DNA of 64,000 nt from Eonycteris spelaea (lineage: Eukaryota > Chordata > Mammalia > Chiroptera > Pteropodidae). Location: contig PUFA01000006.1 of the NCBI GenBank assembly GCA_003508835.1, positions 5,332,001 through 5,396,000 of the forward strand, in the 5' to 3' direction. The notes under the pieces are model-generated. The model did no database searches, was not told the origin of the DNA, and saw only the letters and a program-made list of their open reading frames with translations. Shown in pieces: positions 44,893-57,180 of this stretch (the first letter of the stretch is position 1; every line of letters starts with the position of its first letter). The position numbers and the translations under genes were made by a program.

Positions 44893-45403
44893 GTAGTTAA
44901 TTTTATGTGTCTACTTGACTGGGCTATGGGGTGCCCAGATATTTGGTCAGATATTATTCTGGGTGTATCTATGAGATTATTTTTGGATAAGATTAACAGT
45001 TAAATTGGCAGACTGAGTAAGCAGATTGCACTCCATAAGGTGGGTGGGCCTCATTCAAACAGTTGAAGACTTGAACAGAACCAAAGGCTGAGTAAGAGGG
45101 AATTTGGCCGGCCTGATGCATTGGGCTGGAACATTAGTCTTTTCTGACCTTCTTACTCAAATTGAAACATCTTTCTGGATCTTGAGCCTGATAGCTTTTG
45201 GACTGAATGTTACACCATCAGTTTTTCTGGTTCTCAGGCCTTCAGACTCAGAGTGGAACTACTCATCAGCTTCCCTGGGTCTTTAGTTTGCAACTGCAGA
45301 TTTTGGGACTTCTCAGCTTCCATAATTATGTGAGCCAGTTTCTTGTAATAAGTCTTCCTCTCTTTCTCTTCTCTGTCCATCTCTCTCTGCGCACTCATGT
45401 GTG

Positions 45404-45444
<41 letters not shown>

Positions 45445-45485
45445 CCTATTGGTTATGTTTTTCTGGAGAACCCTGACTAATATAC
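44893..45485 (+). repeat. Solo LTR-like element carrying a CG/CA microsatellite near its 3' end
   Basis: It begins 'tggtagttaattttatgtgt', contains 'aaggtgggtgggcctcattc', 'ttgggacttctcagcttcca' and 'taattatgtgagccagtttc', and ends 'tctggagaaccctgactaat'. This is a familiar mammalian LTR order. The simple-repeat insertion near its 3' end is typical of the family. Confidence 0.7.
45403..45443. repeat. (CG)n-(CA)n alternating purine-pyrimidine tract
   Basis: 'gcgcgcgc' continues directly into about 16 AC units. Such tracts favour Z-DNA. Confidence 0.95.
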
Positions 45486-45639
45486 CCTATTTTATACAAA
45501 ATGTTTTAGGGGATGGAAAAAAGGGAAAGCTACCTAACTCATTTTCTAGTACTAGTATAACCTTAACATAAGGCCCAAGCAAGGCCAATTAAGGTGAGAA
45601 CACTGTAGAACAAGCTTAGTTATGGTTATAGATAAAAAT

Positions 45640-46058
45640 ATCCTAAATAATAAAGCAAAAAACAAATACATTTTATATAAAAATATAGAAATGTTCAGTA
45701 GATTTTAACCAAAAATGCAAGAATGGTAACACCAGGAAAACAATTCCTGTATTCTGAAACTTAATACATTAAAAGATTAAAAGCACATGATCACTTTAAT
45801 AAATGCATTAAAATCACTTGATGAAATTGAACACTCATTTTTTCCCTTAATCTTGGCAAATTAAGATTAGTTGGGTAATACATTAACCTGATAAGGATAT
45901 TTACCAAATACCTAGACATCATACTTAAGGATGAAACTCTACCATTCCTGTAAAAGTTAAAAACAATAGAAGAATATTCTCTATTTACAATTTTACTGAC
46001 ATTTCTAGCTAATGTAATAAAATAATAGAAAAAAATGAGAGGTTTAAGAAATAGAAAG
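45640..46058 (+). repeat. Older L1 ORF2 fragment, interrupted on its right
   Basis: 'gcacatgatcactttaataa' then 'atgaaattgaacactcattt' matches the degenerate L1 ORF2 region usually reading 'acatgatcacttcaatagatgcag'. Coding is broken. Confidence 0.6.
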
Positions 46059-46059
46059 G

Positions 46060-46680
46060 ACTACTTCTAAGAGACATGTGCATCCATATGTTCACTGCAG
46101 CATTATTTACAATAGCCAAGATATGAAGGCAATCTGGGTATCCATCAGTGGATGAATGGATAAAGAAGAGGTGGTACATATATCCAATGACATATTACTC
46201 AGCCATAAAAAAGAATGAACTCTTGTCATCTGCAACATCATGGATGGACCTAGAGAGTATTATGCTGAGTGAAGTAAGTCAAAGAAAGACAAATGTCATA
46301 TGATTTCACTTACATATGGAATCTAAAAACAGGATAAACCTTTCTAGAACATCATATAGACAAACATCAGAAACAAGCTCATAGATACAGAAAGCATTTT
46401 GATGGTTGCTGGATTAGGGGTTGGGGAGATGAGTGAAGGGAGGAGGGGACAAGAGGTACAAACTGGTAGTTACAGAATAGTCATAGGAATGTAGAGTAAA
46501 GCATGGGGAATATAGTCGATAGTATTGTAATAACTCTGTTTGGTGTCAGATGGATGCTGGTTTTATCGGGATGCTCACTTTGTAAGTTATATAAATGTCT
46601 AATTACTGTGTTGTATACCTAAAACTATATAATATTTATGTCTGCTATAAATGAAAAATATAAAAATTATTTTAAAAAGA
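46060..46680 (+). mobile_element. Younger L1 3' end inserted into older L1
   Basis: It begins 'agagacatgtgcatccatatg', continues 'gcagcattatttacaatagcc' and 'ttatgctgagtgaagtaagt', and ends in the L1 3' UTR with 'gtaagttatataaatgtcta' and an A-rich tail. It is 5'-truncated. Confidence 0.85.
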
Positions 46681-46689
46681 AATGAAGAG

Positions 46690-47702
46690 TTAACACCATC
46701 TTTAATGTATGTGAGTTATTTTTTTTATCTGGAATATAAAGAAATCTCAATGCAAAGTATTAAAACTAATATGAATATTTACAGAATTGCTGAGTACTAG
46801 ATCATTCTACATGAATGAATAGCATTCTTATTGAATGCTTATTAGATTAGCAACAAAAAACAAAAAAAATAATCAAAAGATACCATTTCCAATAGCAACA
46901 AAAATTATAAGATGCCTAAGAATATACATAACAAAAAACTGCTAGATCTTTCCTCAGAAAACTGTTAAACTTTTTTATGTAAAAGAATACAAAACTAAAC
47001 ATTCTTATATGTTTCAGCATTTGTGCTCCTTGGTATTTATCCAAATTAACTGAAAATTTATGTCCATTCAAAAACTTGCACACAAATGTTTATAGAAGCT
47101 TTATTTATTTTTGCCAAAACTTGGAAACAACCAAGATGTCCTTCAGCTGGTGAATGGAAAACTGGTACATCCGACAATGGAATATTATTTAGCTCTAAAA
47201 TAAACCAAGTTATCAAGCCATGAAAAGAAATAGAGAAAACTTAAATGCATATTACTAAGGGAAAAAAGTGAATTTGAAAAGGCTACATACTGTATGATTC
47301 CAACTATATGATGTTTAGAAAAGGTAAAAGCAGGAAGACAGTAAAAAAGTGAATGGTTGCTCAGGGTTAGGGGTGGAGAGGATAGAGATAGGCAGAACAC
47401 AGAGAATTTTTATGGCAGTAAAACTATTCTATGATATTATAGTTATGGATACATGTCAATGTACATTTGCCAAAGCTCATAAAATGTACATCAAGAGTGA
47501 ACTCCAATGTAAACTATGGATTTGGGCTATGTAAGTCCAACAATTTTAACAACTTTACATTCTGGTGCAGGATATGCAGATGTGTGGATGTTGATAGTGG
47601 AGGAAGCTGTGCATGTAAGGAGGCTAGGGATATATGAGAAGGCTCCATACTTTCCGCTCAATTTTGCAATAAATCGAAAACTGCTCTAGAAAATAAAGTC
47701 TA
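46690..47702 (+). repeat. Older L1: ORF2 3' part and 3' UTR
   Basis: 'gataccatttccaatagcaac' and 'aagatgcctaagaatataca' resume the old L1 ORF2, followed by 'accaagatgtccttcagctg', 'atggttgctcagggttagggg' and a 3' UTR ending 'ctgctctagaaaataaagtc' before an A-rich tail. Confidence 0.7.
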
Positions 47703-47704
47703 TT

Positions 47705-48450
47705 TTAAAAAGTAAAGGAAGACCTACATAAATGAAAATAAGTCATTGTTCATGAATGGGAATACTTAATATAGTAATGATTCCAGGGAACCTGCACATA
47801 AATCTATGATTTCAAAGCTATTCCAATAAAAAAACCTAACAGGGTTTTTCATGGACCTAGACAAACTGATTTCAAATCCATATGGAAATATAAAGGTTCA
47901 AGAATAGCCAGGAAAATAGCAAAAAGGAAAAGAAGAAAGGAAGGAAGGAAAGAAGGAAGGGGAAAAAACGAAAGAAAAAAATAACTGGAAATAAAGGAAA
48001 TACTAACGTGAATGAAAACTACACAACCATTGGTAGGTAAAAATCAAAGTCTGATAATAACAACCGTTGATGGGGAGGATTTGTGGAAACTCATAAGCTG
48101 CCAATGAGCATGTACTTGATACCACCGCGCAGAGAGAAATTTGACATTTTGAAAAGTTGTATTTCCTACAACTCAGCAATTACTCTAGGGAAAGTCTCCC
48201 AGATGTGTGCCGCAGGAGGTATTGTCAAGGCTGTTGGAGGCAGTACTGCTAGTAGAAAAAAAGTGCATCACCTGCAATGTGCCTACCAGTGGAAAAATTA
48301 ACTGCAGCATGTTCCTCCACTAAAAGACACCTGGACAGGTCAAAGAAATGAACCAGATCTACATGTATCAATATAATGCTGAGTGAGTTAACAACGTGTG
48401 GAAATACAGCTACAGTATGAGGAAACTTAGGAAAATATTTTACAATCACA
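47705..48450 (+). repeat. L1 or HAL1-type LINE fragment with a GGAA-rich tract
   Basis: 'tttcaaatccatatggaaata' and 'ttcaagaatagccaggaaaa' match L1 ORF2. 47928-47980 is an AAGG/GGAA purine tract. 47985-48450 resembles an eroded L1-like 3' part. Confidence 0.5.
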
Positions 48451-48454
48451 TTCT

Positions 48455-48960
48455 GTTTTTAAAAAATTATTAAGATAACAATCACACACAAAATTCACCA
48501 CTTTAACCATTTTAAAGTATATACTCAGTGGTTTTTATTACGTTTTCAGAGTTATGCAACCACCATGACCATCTAATTAACAGCATTTTCCTCACCCCCA
48601 AAGCAGCCACATATCTACTAAGAAGTCAGTGGTCATTCCTCCTTCCTCAACATTCAGCCCCCGGCAACCACTTAACCTCTTTTCTGTCTTTACGAATTTG
48701 CCTAATCTGCATATATGAAATCATACATTATGTTGCCTTTTGTGTCTGCCTTCTTTCACTTATGTTTTCAAGGCTGGTCCATGTTAGCATGGAGTAGCAC
48801 TGAATTTCTTTTTATTGCTTAATAATAGTTGATTATATGGGTAAACCACATTTCATTCACACATCAGTTGATGGACATTTGGGTTGTTTCCACTTTTTGG
48901 CTGTTATAAATAAGGAGGCTGCTGTCAATGCACATTCTGTTTTGTGCCCAGAAGTAGATT
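48455..48960 (-). repeat. L1 LINE 3' end (antisense)
   Basis: 'aaaattcaccactttaacca', 'agagttatgcaaccaccatg', 'catttgggttgtttccactt' and 'gctgttataaataaggaggc' follow antisense L1 order. Confidence 0.8.
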
Positions 48961-49724
48961 AGGAGGAACTATCAGATTAATAATAACAACTGCTCCTGGG
49001 AATGAAAGGGAGGGAGAGGAATTGGATTGGAGAGAGGAACAAAGGGACTTTCAGCTTTATCTGAGAAGTTTATTTATTTTATGTAAAAATAAAAGTATGT
49101 CTGGAGCAAAAGTATTAACCGTTGATGAGCACAGGGTGTTTGTTACATTATTCTCTGGGCTCTTCTAAATAATATTTTTAACTTTTAATTAAAACATATA
49201 TTCTGGACCTAAACTTTCCTATAGCAAAGATCTGGCATTAGGGGACCACGATATCTGAAGAAAGCAAACATTGAGGTGTAGGGAAAGCCGAGGAGAAGGA
49301 GGCCAAGCCCAGGGCCTGGGAGGAACAGCTGGGGGCCCTCAGAAATTTGAAGCAGAAGCCCCTGACCTTGCCTGCCTGTCTCTCCAAAGAGTCCCCAGGA
49401 AGAGGGCCCAGATCTGGTCTCTATGACCCAGGTAGCAGAGCCAGGACCAGGTTGAGGGAGAGAAACTGGGACTCCATCTCTCCTTCCTTCTTGGCCATGC
49501 TTCCGGAATAAGTCATCCACTCCCCCACCTCACGGCTATTGTCCTCACTTCCCCATTTCCTCAACCCCCTGCTCAGGACCAGCTACATAATTTGTGAGGC
49601 CTGATACAACATGAAAATGTGGGCCTCTTGTTCAAGGGCTGGTGCCAAGATGATTCCTAATTCCACAGGGGAGCCACAAGCTGGAGGAGCCTCTAGGTCC
49701 GGTCACTGAGTTCATTCACTTGCT

Positions 49725-50150
49725 CATGCATGCATGCATGCATGCATTCATTCATTCAAATGAATATCTGATACTGTGGTAGGTGCCAGGCATACAATGG
49801 TAAGACACAGTCCAGCTTCAAGAAGCTTACATTTTAGTGAGGGCCACAGACTTAATCCCAGACACAAAATAGATCATCACGAAATGCAGGAAGGGCAAGT
49901 AGACAGGCCTGTGAGATAATCACACCAGGGATCCTGGCCACAATACACCCAGCCCACACCCCAGGAGAGAGTAAAGGTGGAGTGGAGATCTGAAAAATGA
50001 GTGGACATTATCTTAGCAAAAGATAGGGGAGTAGTGGAGGGGGTGAGGCTGGGAAGATGAGCAGGTGGCATTTTCAAGGCCTTGCAAGCCAGTATAGCTA
50101 GAGCCAGAGAGAGAGAGGGACAGAGAGGCTCAGGTGAGGCTGAAGTGGGG
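49725..50150 (-). repeat. (GCAT)n tract and L2 LINE (antisense)
   Basis: A (GCAT)n/(TTCA)n tract at 49727-49757 leads into 'gtaggtgccaggcatacaat', 'aagaagcttacattttagtg' and 'caaggccttgcaagccagt', the antisense L2 body. The tetranucleotide probably grew from the L2 terminal TGAA repeats. Confidence 0.65.
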
Positions 50151-51179
50151 CCTGGATCATTTGAGTATCCCCTTCATGCGACTCTGCTTATACTGATATT
50201 TCCTTTAAAATTTCCTTGAATTGACTTCCTTTATATCCATATCCTAAGCAAGAATATTCATGAAATCAACAGATTGACATATAATTCATATTTTTTATGA
50301 TACAGCTAATACATTTAAAAAATGCTCTTCCATGTTCCACCAAATCATCTCCCCTTACTACCTCAGTTTGGAAAAGATGTAAAGAGTCATAAGAAGCCTG
50401 TAACAGGATTTCAGCTGGTGAGGCCGGTGACATGGTCTCATTTACATTTTTGAAAAATTATTCTGGCTGTCACATGCAGGGTGGATGTCAGGGGTGTAGG
50501 AGGGAGATGGATGAGGAGGAGCCATGGGAATCTTCAGGGAGGGAGCTTGGCCTTTCTACCAAGACCCGTATAAGCCCCACCCTCCACCCAAACCAAAATC
50601 TTTCTTTTACCTCCCTTTGCTGATTTGAGGCCTTTCCAAATAAGTGTATTCTTCTGTGATCCTCTCATCTCAGTATCAGTCCCAGGACTTCAGAAATTCC
50701 AGACAATGTGTCCTATGAGAGCCCAGCTCCGTGGGCCTGTCAAGCTGGCCACATTTAGGACTTTCGGTCATGTCCAATCAGGCCCTGTGGTCTCCAATCC
50801 AACAAGGGCTCCCACAGCTAATCACTCTGCGCACATTCAGGAACTAAGTGGGTTACATGGTTTTTGTCATCTAAATGACTTGTAAACTTAACATGGTCCC
50901 AATTCTGTACCCTTTATCACTGGACTGCACAGCTTCATTAATCCTCATGACCCACCCTCCACAGCCTGCATCACTCCGAAACCTTGGACCTTCAGGAAGA
51001 CTTGACTCCCTCTGACATTGCTTCAGAGAGGGCCTGTCCACCCCCACCAGAAGAGGCTCTTCCTCATTGCTGCTGCTAAACCAACGCCCCTTCTCTCTTC
51101 TGCAAAACAAAAACCTCTCAACTTTTAAGACCCCTGTAAAACTGCCCTCTATGCCTCCAGTTCATGAGCTATATGATGA

Positions 51180-51690
51180 AGGAGTTGGGGAAGGAGGACG
51201 CTCTAAGTGCCACCCTGTGCTAAATACCAGGAATACAACGGTGACACAGCCTAGCAACCCAGAGTGGTGGGAAAGGAGGTGTTTCCGGCAAATCCGCACA
51301 TCCACTGGAGGAAGGGAAGGGTGGCTTTCTAGAGCAGGCTTCTGAGTTGAAGATTTCCAAAGGCTGGAGCTATACTTAAAGGTGGAGGAAGAGGATAGCA
51401 GAGGCAAGGCTTTAGGAAGTCTCTGTAGCATATTTAAAGTTTATTCTGAAAGCAAAGAAGAGTTGCTGAAGGGATTAAGCAAGGGATTAAGCAAGACCAA
51501 ATTCGACTTGGCAAAGTTAACTCTGGCTATTGTGCTGAGAACAGAAGGGAGTGGGAGGAGATCCAGGGAAGGAAGTGGGAGGAGATCCAGGCCCAGTGAC
51601 CACTTAGAGTGGGAGAGCCAGAGTAGGTCTGGAGATACTATTGGGTGGGATCAGGATGTTTGACTTGGTGATTGGCTGGATGTGGTTAGG
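51180..51690 (-). repeat. L2 LINE (antisense) with internal micro-duplications
   Basis: 'gctaaataccaggaatacaa' through 'ggctttaggaagtctctgta', 'gaagggattaagcaagggat' and 'gattggctggatgtggttag' follow antisense L2. A unit of about 13 bases ending 'gggattaagca' is doubled at about 51474-51500, and a unit of about 24 bases centred on 'gtgggaggagatccagg' is doubled at about 51545-51592. Confidence 0.65.
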
Positions 51691-51754
51691 GAAATGGGAT
51701 AAAAAGAACAATGGGATGATGCCCATGCTTTTCTGTTCGGCCAACTGGGTGAGT

Positions 51755-52100
51755 GGGAAGGATGGTTGAGCACCTGCTCTGTGCTAGGAACTGAAGATAC
51801 AACATGAGAAAGACCTGCTGCGCCCCTGCCCTCATAGACCTCACACTAAAAAACGAGTACATTCTAGATTTTAATGCATTCTGTGAGGATAATAAGCAGA
51901 GTGCCATGACAGAGGCTCACAGACACATCTACTAGGGAAGGTGGCCTCTCAGGGGAGGAGAATTTACTTGAGCTGAGACCTGGAGAATAAGAAGGGCACC
52001 ATCCAGGGAGTGTGGGTCCCAGGAGAGGTCCCAGCTAATGTGAAGGTCCTAGAGGGTGAAAGGGCCAGTGCTGCGGGAGTGTATGCAGGAAGCCAAGGAG
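51755..52100 (-). repeat. L2 LINE (antisense)
   Basis: 'gagcacctgctctgtgctagg', 'ctgccctcatagacctcaca' and 'cttgagctgagacctggaga' follow antisense L2. Confidence 0.75.
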
Positions 52101-52544
52101 GAGCGCCTGCAGAAGAGCCTGGAGGTGTTGACCTTTCGTCTAACCTAGGGGAGGGTCAATGAGGAGATCTCATTCCTCTGTCACAACCTAATCCCTCTAC
52201 CAGGACCCCAGATCTCACCCTTTCTCATTCCTTGGGAACTTTGTCTTATGATTCTTTACTCCATCTGGGATCTTCCACCTCTTCTATTGGCTCATCTCCG
52301 TCAGCAAGGAACACTCATAGTCACCGCCATCTTAAAAACGCTCCCTGGATGGATTTATGGTTTGAAATCCCATCCAGCTGGCACCACTGTCGCTGTTCCC
52401 ACCTCGCTGTCTGGATACTCCCCAGTCTTCCTCACTGGCCCTTCAGTGTGGGCGTTCCTCTGAGTTTCAGTGCTCTCTCTCCCTTCTCTCGCCACTGATT
52501 TCTTCCATCATGTTTATGCTAAGACTCATGAACCTATATGGTCA

Positions 52545-53070
52545 TTGTTCATTCAACCAAAATGTATGGAATACCTGCTCTATGCCAGATGTTGTGCCAG
52601 GTGGGGATATGATGGTGAACAGGACAGACATTGCCCCTTGACTTGGTGCAATTTGTAGTCTAGTAAGATGAACGCACTGCAATTGGCAGACAATGATATG
52701 GGCTGAGAAGGAAATTGGCAATGGTGGCGATGCTACCATAGACAGGATAGCATCATGAAAGGCCTTTGCAGGGAGCTAGTGTTTAAGGGTACACCTAAAG
52801 AATACTAATGAGCCAGGCAGAGGGGAACTGGGGAATAACCTTCCAAGCAGAGGGGAGAGCAAGTGCAAAGGCCCTGAAATGGCAGGGCAAGGAACAGGAA
52901 GAAGGGCAGGGCGGCTGGAGCTGCATAAACAAGGCATGAAGTAGGACAAGATTGCAGAGAAAGGCATCAATTAGTGCAGGGCCTTGAAAGCCATCAGAGT
53001 CTGGACTTTATTTTAAGGCCAATTAGGTTTCTTGGAGGGTTTTACATAAGGGAAAGGATTGTTTAAAGTC
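52545..53070 (-). repeat. L2 LINE (antisense)
   Basis: 'gttcattcaaccaaaatgta', 'acctgctctatgccagatgt', 'gcaaaggccctgaaatggca' and 'tgcagggccttgaaagccat' follow antisense L2 with good conservation. Confidence 0.85.
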
Positions 53071-53542
53071 TACTCCTACTGGTTTTCAAGTGCCTGCAGC
53101 TCAAAAGAACCAACATGCTAAAGTGGCATATTCTGCTACCCTTCACGGTCAATCACCAACTCCTTCTCACTCTACTTCTTAAATTTCTAAGATTCATCTT
53201 TTTTTTTTTTTTTTTGTCTGTCCCTGCTGCCACTGTCCTCATTTGGGCTCTATTAAATTGCCTCTTTATGAGTACCCTATTCTCAACCTATCGATAACCA
53301 ATGTTGTAGTTGGATGGGCTCTTGTGGTTCTTATTGTGATTGCAAGATGCCCTTTAGCAATAACCATCAGGAAACTTTGGAAAAATAAAGGTTTATTACT
53401 TATAGGACCTGGGAATTATACAGCACACCTAGGAACACACAGTGAGTTGAGGGGGGCATGAGCTTGCAAGGGCCTGGGATTCTGCTTTTATGGGATTGAA
53501 GGTAGAGGCCTAGGGTTTCACAGGCTCATTCTTCTTTTAAAA

Positions 53543-54482
53543 ATTATTTTTGAAAGTTTTTTTTTTCAATTACATTTACATACAATATTATATTAGTTTC
53601 AGGTGCATGACATAGTGGTTAAACATTTATATAACTTATAAAGCGATCACCCTGATAAGCCTAGTAGTACCATCTGACACTATACATGGTTATTACAATG
53701 TTATTGACTATATTCCCCATACTGTACTTTGCATCCCTGTGACTGTTTTTATAACTAGCAATTTGTATTTCTTAATTCCTTCACTTTTTTTATCCATCCC
53801 TCTAATCCCTCTCCCACCTGGCAATAATCAAAATGTTCTCTGTATCTGTTTTGCCTATTTATTTTGCTTTTTAGATTCCACATACAAGTGAAATTATATG
53901 GTAATTGCCTTTCTCTGTCTGACTTATTTCACTTAACGTAATACCCTTTAGATCTATCCATGTTGTTGCAAATGGCAAGATTTCATTCTTTTTTATGGCC
54001 AAGTAATATTCTATTATATGCATGTACCGTATCTTCTTTATCTCGGCTATTGTAAATAATGCTGCAATGAAGAACGTAGGGGTGCATAAGTCTTTTCCGT
54101 GTTAGTATTTTAGATTTCTTCAGATAAATACTCAGAAGTGGGATTACTGGGTCATATGGTAGCTCTATTTTTAACTTTTTGAGGAAGTTCCATACTGTTT
54201 TCCATAGGCTACACCAATTTGTAAAACAATCAACAGTGTACAAACGTTTCTTTCTCTCCACATCATCACCAACGTGTTGTTTTTGATTTCTTGATAGCCA
54301 TTCCAACAGGTGTGAGGGGATATCTCATTTGGTTTTAATTTGCATTTCCCTGACGATTATAGTGATGTCGAGCATCTTTTCATGTGTCTATTGGCCGTCT
54401 GTATGACCTCTTTGGAGAAATGTCTATTGAAGTTATCTGCCATTTTTAATCGGATCTTTTGTCTTTTGGGCGTTAAGTTGAA
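53543..54482 (-). mobile_element. 5'-truncated L1, 3' end of ORF2 and 3' UTR (minus strand)
   Basis: On the minus strand a 107-codon frame (53983-54306) includes LKIELPYDPVIPLLSIYLKK, the conserved C-terminal segment of L1 ORF2p (RNA-binding, zinc-knuckle-proximal region). The upstream part and the poly(A)-like tail at 53543-53570 (T-rich on the + strand) fit a retrotransposed 3' end. Too short to be active. Confidence 0.88.
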
Positions 54483-54819
54483 CATGAGCTCACTCTTAAT
54501 TGAGGAATTTAAAATGTAAGAGTGGGAATTTAAAGAGAAAAAACAAGTGGTGCAAATGTTCAATTATTGAAGCCCACCAAGATCTCTAAAACAAAGGAGA
54601 CTCAGCTGGGGGAGGCAGCCTCGTTCTTTAGTCATGCAGGTGACAATATGTTTATTTGAGACAATATGTTTATCTTCAAAGTGGAAGCCTGGGCAATCAA
54701 AGCTTAAACCAGGTACCTACATTACAAACAACAACAACAACAACAAAACAAAAACAAAAACAACAACAAAAAAACCAAAACTGTCAGGATTTACACTGTA
54801 TACCCTCTTCCCCATTCTT

Positions 54820-55290
54820 ATTGGTTGAAATGTGTCCCCTCCCCACCCCAAAAGCTCACTCTTTATTGGTGTAGAAGTCCTAGCCCCCAGTTTTTCAGGA
54901 TGTGACCTTGTTTAGAAATAGGGTCACTGTAGATGGAAGTAGTTAAGATGAGGTCATGATGGGGTAGGGTAGTCCCCTAATCCAATATAATTAGAGTCCT
55001 TATATGTAGAGGGAAGATGATGTGAAGACAGAAACACAGGGAGAATGCTACGCGAAGAAGGAAGATTTGAGTGATGCATCCTCAAGTCGAGGAACACGGA
55101 AGACCACCAGCAAGCCGCCAGAAGCTGGGCAGAGGCAAAGATGGTTCTGCTGCAGGTTTCAGAGGGAGCATGGCTGCTGGCAACTTGATTTCAAACTACT
55201 AGCCTCCAAAACTGTGACAATAAATTTCTGGGTTTTTAAGCCACCCAATTTGTGGTACTTTGTTATAGCAGCCCTAGGAAACTAATACAC
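54820..55290 (+). repeat. MLT1-type MaLR solo LTR
   Basis: 'aagtcctagcccccagttttt', 'agatgaggtcatgatggggt', 'ctaatccaatataattagag', 'gccaccagaagc'-like text, 'gtgacaataaatttctgggt' and the end 'agccctaggaaactaataca' follow the MLT1 LTR consensus from start to end. Confidence 0.88.
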
Positions 55291-55639
55291 TCATTTCAAA
55301 CTCCAGACCAGCCACCTGAGAGAAACTTCCATGGCTCTACCACCCAGGCAATAAAGTCTAACATCCCTAGGTATGTAGCATGAAAGACACTTGAAGATCT
55401 GATCTTCTATCCACACCCCCAATTTTATTTCCTACCATTCTGTAAAGTTACCAACATTAAACCACTTTTAATTCTCTTAACAGATTTCCTCCTCTGGGTT
55501 GTTTGCATGGAATGTCTTCTCCTAAGGGTTCCATCTGCTTTGTAAATGTCTGTTCTTTCAAAGCCAAGATCAGTCAACTCACAGATAAAGATGGAAATGG
55601 TTAATAACATAAACATCCTGTCAACACAATAGACACCAT

Positions 55640-56150
55640 TTTTTACCTATAAAATTGAGGAAAATATTTAAAATTGATGATATTCAGAAGCTGGCAAAGA
55701 TGAAGAAAACTGGGCCTTTTCATGCATGTCTTCTGGGAGACAACAAACTTTTGGAAAATTCCCAGTAGTGCCTTTTAAAATTTAAAATACATGTACTCAT
55801 TGACCCACTGTTGAAACTTTATCCAGCCCAAATAAAAGCCCTGGTGATTATGGTTAAGAAGTTTGTGGCAATATTTTGTTGTAGCTCCTAAACTGGAAAC
55901 AATGGGAATGTTTATAAGTAGAGAATGGTCGAGTGAATTATGGTTTACCCTATTGACAAGAGCAGGAACAAGTCAGGTTGACCTGAGTGCACGTCAGGTC
56001 ACACATCACATAATGCTAAGCATATGCACACCGGTATGATCACAGTGATTCCATGGGGAGGGGAGAAATTTGCCTTTATCTTTATTCTCTTCCTTAGAGT
56101 TTGGCTTATTTCAATAAGCAAGCATTGCTTTTTAGTTCGAAAGAAAAAGT
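55640..56150 (+). repeat. L1/HAL1-type LINE fragment
   Basis: 'tcattgacccactgttgaaac', 'tttgtggcaatattttgttg' and 'aactggaaacaatgggaatg' follow the eroded L1-like 3' region order. Confidence 0.6.
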
Positions 56151-56337
56151 AAGTTATACCAGAAAAAAACAGAAAGGCTCAGAGTCTTCAGTTAGTTAAT
56201 TATTCCTCTATTGCACTTACAATGTGTCCTCTCCCAGGCATTTATCATGCTGTGATGACACTTATTTGTTTGCATGTCTTCCTCTCATGCTATTCATCTC
56301 TTCTCCCCATGTCTGGCATACCAGAGCTGTCAGATGA

Positions 56338-56372
56338 TTATTGGATGGATGGACGGATGGATGGATGGATGG
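56338..56372. repeat. (GGAT)n microsatellite
   Basis: Tandem ggat units with one gac variant. Confidence 0.9.
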
Positions 56373-56599
56373 GCAAGTTACTTCTCTTATGATCTGCCTA
56401 ACATATTATCGGCACCTCATTCAGATACCAGAGTTCATTAATTTTTTGATTCTTTTGTCTTTTATGCTTGTGTCATTTCCTTCATTAGACTGTGAGCTGC
56501 TTGGGGACGAGTCTGTATCTGCTCCATGGCAGCTCTTCTGGCAGAGACAAGGCTTTTACACACATGGTTTTATTGAGTGCTCACAATTCTTTGAGGCAG

Positions 56600-57005
56600 A
56601 CACTTTTTTATATCTATACCAGCTCCACTGAGTTATAATTCACAAACCATACAATTTACCCATTTAAAATGTACAATTCAATGGTCTTTAGTATATGCAC
56701 AGAGCTGTACAACCATCACAATCAATTTAAAACACTGTTATCACCCCAAAATAAAAACACTCTATTAGCTGTTACTTCCCCATTTCCTCCCGGTCTCCTC
56801 CCACTCCAAGCCCTAAGAATCACTAGTTTACTTTCCATTTTTATGGATTTGCCTCTTTTGAATATTTCATGTAAATGGAATCCTACAATATGCAGTCTTT
56901 TGCGACTGGCTTCTTTCACTTAGCATGATGTTTTCAGGGTTTATTGTAGCATGTACCAGTACTTTTTGTAAAATTGCTGAATAATATTGCATTGTATGGA
57001 CATCA
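56600..57005 (-). repeat. L1 LINE 3' end (antisense)
   Basis: 'ccactgagttataattcacaa', 'aatgtacaattcaatggtct', 'gagctgtacaaccatcacaa' and 'ttggcttctttcacttagca'-like text follow antisense L1. Confidence 0.82.
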
Positions 57006-57059
57006 CAATTACCTGGGGCCAGCACAGGGCAGAGTGGACAGTCCACTGGGCACAATAGA

Positions 57060-57180
57060 ATGGAGTTTTTCAAACTTTATTGGGGATCTTGATAAAATGC
57101 AGATTCTACTTCAGTAGGCAAGGGGTGAGCCTGAGGTTCTGCATTGCTAAGATGCTCTCAGATGATATTGGGGGATGCAG
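57060..57180. repeat. hAT-Charlie (MER20-like) relic
   Basis: 'agtttttcaaactttattgg', 'ataaaatgcagattctactt' and 'gcctgaggttctgcattgct' follow a common hAT MITE. Similar fragments occur at about 37010-37125 and 43550-43650. Confidence 0.55.

Noticed and set aside
53983..54306. Possible small gene on the minus strand
   Set aside because: It is the C-terminal end of L1 ORF2, part of a truncated retrotransposon.
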